Of a DNA stretch of 64,000 nt, positions 61,707 through 64,000 are shown one piece after another. The stretch is taken from assembly GCF_016545825.1 (NCBI RefSeq), contig NC_052622.1:41005263-41069262 (forward strand). The letters run 5' to 3'. Under the pieces are notes generated by a model. The model had not been told where the DNA came from, did no database searches, and saw nothing but the letters and a program-made list of their open reading frames with translations. This stretch comes from Eucalyptus grandis. Taxonomy: Eukaryota; Streptophyta; Magnoliopsida; Myrtales; Myrtaceae. A program made the position numbers and the translations under genes. The stretch's first letter is position 1; every line of letters starts with the position of its first letter.

Positions 61707-62872
61707 ATGTCGCGCGACGAAAGCGTAAATCAAAGGGAGGTTGACTCCATACGAAGGGATGAAGCGCTCGTGGAAAGCATCCAACAATTGAGGGCCATCG
61801 TGGAGGAGCTTAGTGGCCGAATGATGGGAATGACATGAGGGTTGATGGTGACCGAGAGCTACCCCGGGGAAGGTCGCAACATCAGCGAGACACCTATAAA
61901 ACACGACATAGAAGGCAGCGGCATTATGATGATGATGAGGCCGACATGGAGGATGATCGAGATGCTCGATTTGGAAGGCGGAATGGAGCCCGAGGATTTA
62001 GACACCGAAAAGATAATGAACTTAGCAATATCAAGATGAAGATTTCTTCTTTCTAAGGGAAGAATGATCTCGATGCGTATCTAGAATGGGAGAAACGCAT
62101 GGAGATGGTATTTGATTGCCAATGATATTCCAAGCTCAAAAAGGTAAAAATTGCAGCTGTTGAATTTACTGATTATGCTATAATTTGGTGGGATCAACTT
62201 GTGACTAGTAGAAGGCGCAATGGTGAAAGACCAATAGAGACGTGGGATGAGATGAAAGCGGTGATGAGGAGGCGTTTTGTACCAAGTCATTACCACCGAG
62301 ATTTGTTTCAAAAATTACAAAATCTCACATAAGGCAATAAGAGCGTGGAAGAGTATCACAAGGAGATGGAGATTGCCATGATCCGTGCTAATGTGGTGGA
62401 GGATCGTGAGGCCACAATGTCAAGATTTTTGAGTGGTTTGAGCCGAGACATAGCAAGGGTGGTGGAGCTGCAACACTATGTTGAATTGGAGGAATTGGTG
62501 GACAAAGCTATCAAAGTTGAGCGGCAATGGAAGTTGGATCGAAATCACAAGAGTGGAGGAGATTCAAATCATAATTGGAGATCCAATTGGAAAAGAGATG
62601 AGAAGTCAAATTGAAGAGGAAACAACACCAAAACCAAAACCTCAAAGGAGAAAAAGAGAGATGGTAAAGTTGGAACGAATCTAGCTTCAGGTAAAACCGA
62701 AAACCCTAACATTAGAAATCGTGAAATTAAATGTTTTAAGTGTTTGGGCAGGTGTCATATGGCGAATCAATGCCCTAATAGGAGGGTGATGATAATGACT
62801 GGACATTGTGTTATTGAGTTCGAAAGTGAAAGGAAAGAAGAGGATGATGAGATGCCACCATTGGAGGATTAG
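61707..62872 (+). pseudogene. Ty3/gypsy gag, broken
   Basis: Gag forms the particle that packages the element's RNA. It starts MSRDESVNQREVDSIRRDEA. The retrotransposon gag domain follows at about 62060-62530, with YAIIWWDQLVTSRRRNGE, MRRRFVPSHYHRDLFQKL and VEEYHKEMEIAMIRANV. A CCHC knuckle (CFKCLGRCHMANQC) sits at 62732-62773, and the stop is at 62870-62872. Breaks: a TGA near 61836 with a frame change, a stop near 62054, another near 62126 within DCQ-YS, one near 62330 and one near 62612. So no full Gag can be made. Confidence 0.85.
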
Positions 62873-62959
62873 TGATGGAGAAGTGGCTATAAAATGAGAC
62901 TTATTGGTGGTTAGGCGTTCTCTGAGTGTGCAAGTAAAGGAGGAGGAGCATCACCAACA

Positions 62960-64000
62960 AAAGAGATAACTTGTTTCATACAAGATGCGTGGTGAATGGT
63001 AAGATCTGTAGTATGATAATTGACGGAGGTAATTGTGCGAATGTGGCAAGTTGTACTATGATGGATAAGTTGGGTTTGAAAACGACAAAGCACCCTAGGC
63101 CTTATAGACTTCAATGATTAAATAATAGTGGTGAGGTGAAAGTATCGAAGCAAGTTCGAATTCCATTTGAGATAGGGAGATATAAGGACGAAATAGAGTG
63201 TGATGTTGTACCTATGCAAGCGGGTCATATCTTGCTTGGAAGACCATGGCAATATGATTGAAAGGTACATCATGATGGGTATACTAATCATTATTCATTG
63301 GTGATGAATCAAAAAACTTATACCTTGGTACCAATGACACCTAGTGAGGTGTATCAAGATTAGTTAAAGTTACAACGAGAAGCCAAGAGAGAGAGAAAAT
63401 GTGAGAAATCCGAGGGCTTGCGTGGTGTGTCTGAGACGCAAGGAAAAGGGGAGGCCGAGAGAAGAATTGTGGTAAAAACCGAGGGAAAAGAAGAGATGAA
63501 AGAAAATAGACAAAAGAATTTTTATGCAAAATCGAGTGAGGTGAGGGGAGCTTTAGTTCTAGACCGACCGATGCTTGTACTTTTGTACAAAGAAGTTTTG
63601 TTTTCTACTAACGATCTTGACCTAAGTTTGCCTAGTCCTCTTGTGTCTTTATTGCAGGAATTTGAAGCATCTTTCCTGATGAACTTCCTGGAGGGATACC
63701 ACCGATTCGAGGCATAGAACATCAAATTGACTTGATTCCTGGTGCGTCATTACCTAATCGACCCGCATATCAAAGTAATCCCAAGGAGACAAAGGAACTT
63801 CAGCGGCAAGTTAGCGAACTATTGGAACGGGGGTATGTGAGAGAGAGTCTTAGCCCGTGCGCCGTCCCTGTTTTGTAAGTGCCAAAGAAGGATGGAACTT
63901 GGCGAATGTGTGTCGATTGCCGAACAATCAATAATATTACGGTTGATGAAGAAAATGTCAAAGCAATCCGTGAATGGCCAACGCCTAAGACCGTGGGAGA
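62960..64000 (+). pseudogene. Ty3/gypsy protease and truncated reverse transcriptase, runs off the window
   Basis: The protease region has MIIDGGNCANVAS at about 63013-63054, with the DGG form of the active site seen in plant gypsy elements, and GHILLGRPWQYD near 63220-63260. After a linker come GIEHQIDLIPGASLPNRPAY and VPKKDGTWRMCVDCRTINN, the start of the reverse transcriptase. Stops occur near 63117, 63258, 63361 and at 63876-63878, and a frame change lies near 63670-63690. At about 63938-63950 the text jumps from INNITV to DEENVKAIREWPTPK, which normally lies past the palm. The catalytic YxDD region is therefore deleted. The element continues beyond 64000. Confidence 0.85.

Noticed and set aside
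1..64000. tRNA, rRNA and CRISPR arrays
   Set aside because: No cloverleaf-like tRNA, rRNA segment or regularly spaced identical repeats was seen. The tandem repeats present are degenerate and lack unique spacers.

Overview
The window is nuclear DNA of a flowering plant, almost certainly a eudicot. It has spliced genes with GT-AG introns, plant-only families (a Dof transcription factor, an ATL-type RING-H2 ligase, a GWPLGLQPLN-type protein), plant L1-like LINEs and a Ty3/gypsy retrotransposon with a tRNA-Met type primer site. Background DNA is AT-rich and dense in repeats. The style of the repeats, with very GC-rich cores inside AT-rich inverted arms, reminds me of Myrtaceae such as Eucalyptus, but that is an impression and not a test.

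Left third (1-17832), gene-bearing: a decayed LINE tail (+), a possible small membrane protein (-), the eight-exon ALG10 gene (-), an insertion between long direct repeats, then two + strand genes. The first is a five-exon gene of unknown function whose C-terminal block may be related to single-strand annealing proteins. The second is a three-exon plant-specific gene that starts with a 12-nt coding exon.

Middle (17833-39146): mostly transposon remains. These include a hAT-type element with a perfect 8-bp target duplication (24724-25673), a PIF/Harbinger-like element with TAA duplications and a GC-rich core (23138-24055), and a relic of the same family near 35500-35935. Two good genes lie here on the minus strand: a Dof zinc-finger factor (31825-33070) and a RING-H2 E3 ligase (36933-37493).

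Right (39147-64000): a transposon graveyard. An old minus-strand LINE (39147 to about 50690) is split by a much younger LINE (39661 to about 44985) and by a GC-rich inverted-repeat element (45981-47471). Beyond 50700 come LTR-type fragments, another GC-rich inverted-repeat element flanked by about 220-240 bp direct repeats (60021-61399), and a damaged Ty3/gypsy element (LTR, primer site, gag, protease, start of reverse transcriptase) that runs off the window. Its reverse transcriptase has lost its catalytic core.

The host genes do not form an operon or an evident pathway. They act separately: ER N-glycan precursor assembly, transcription control, ubiquitin ligation and two unknown roles. I saw no tRNA, rRNA or CRISPR array. 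The most interesting material is the transposon stratigraphy, the recurring CpG-rich palindromic cores in elements with unrelated ends, and the unknown gene at 9577-14423. Splice sites were placed by eye from GT/AG signals and reading-frame continuity; no alignment was run.
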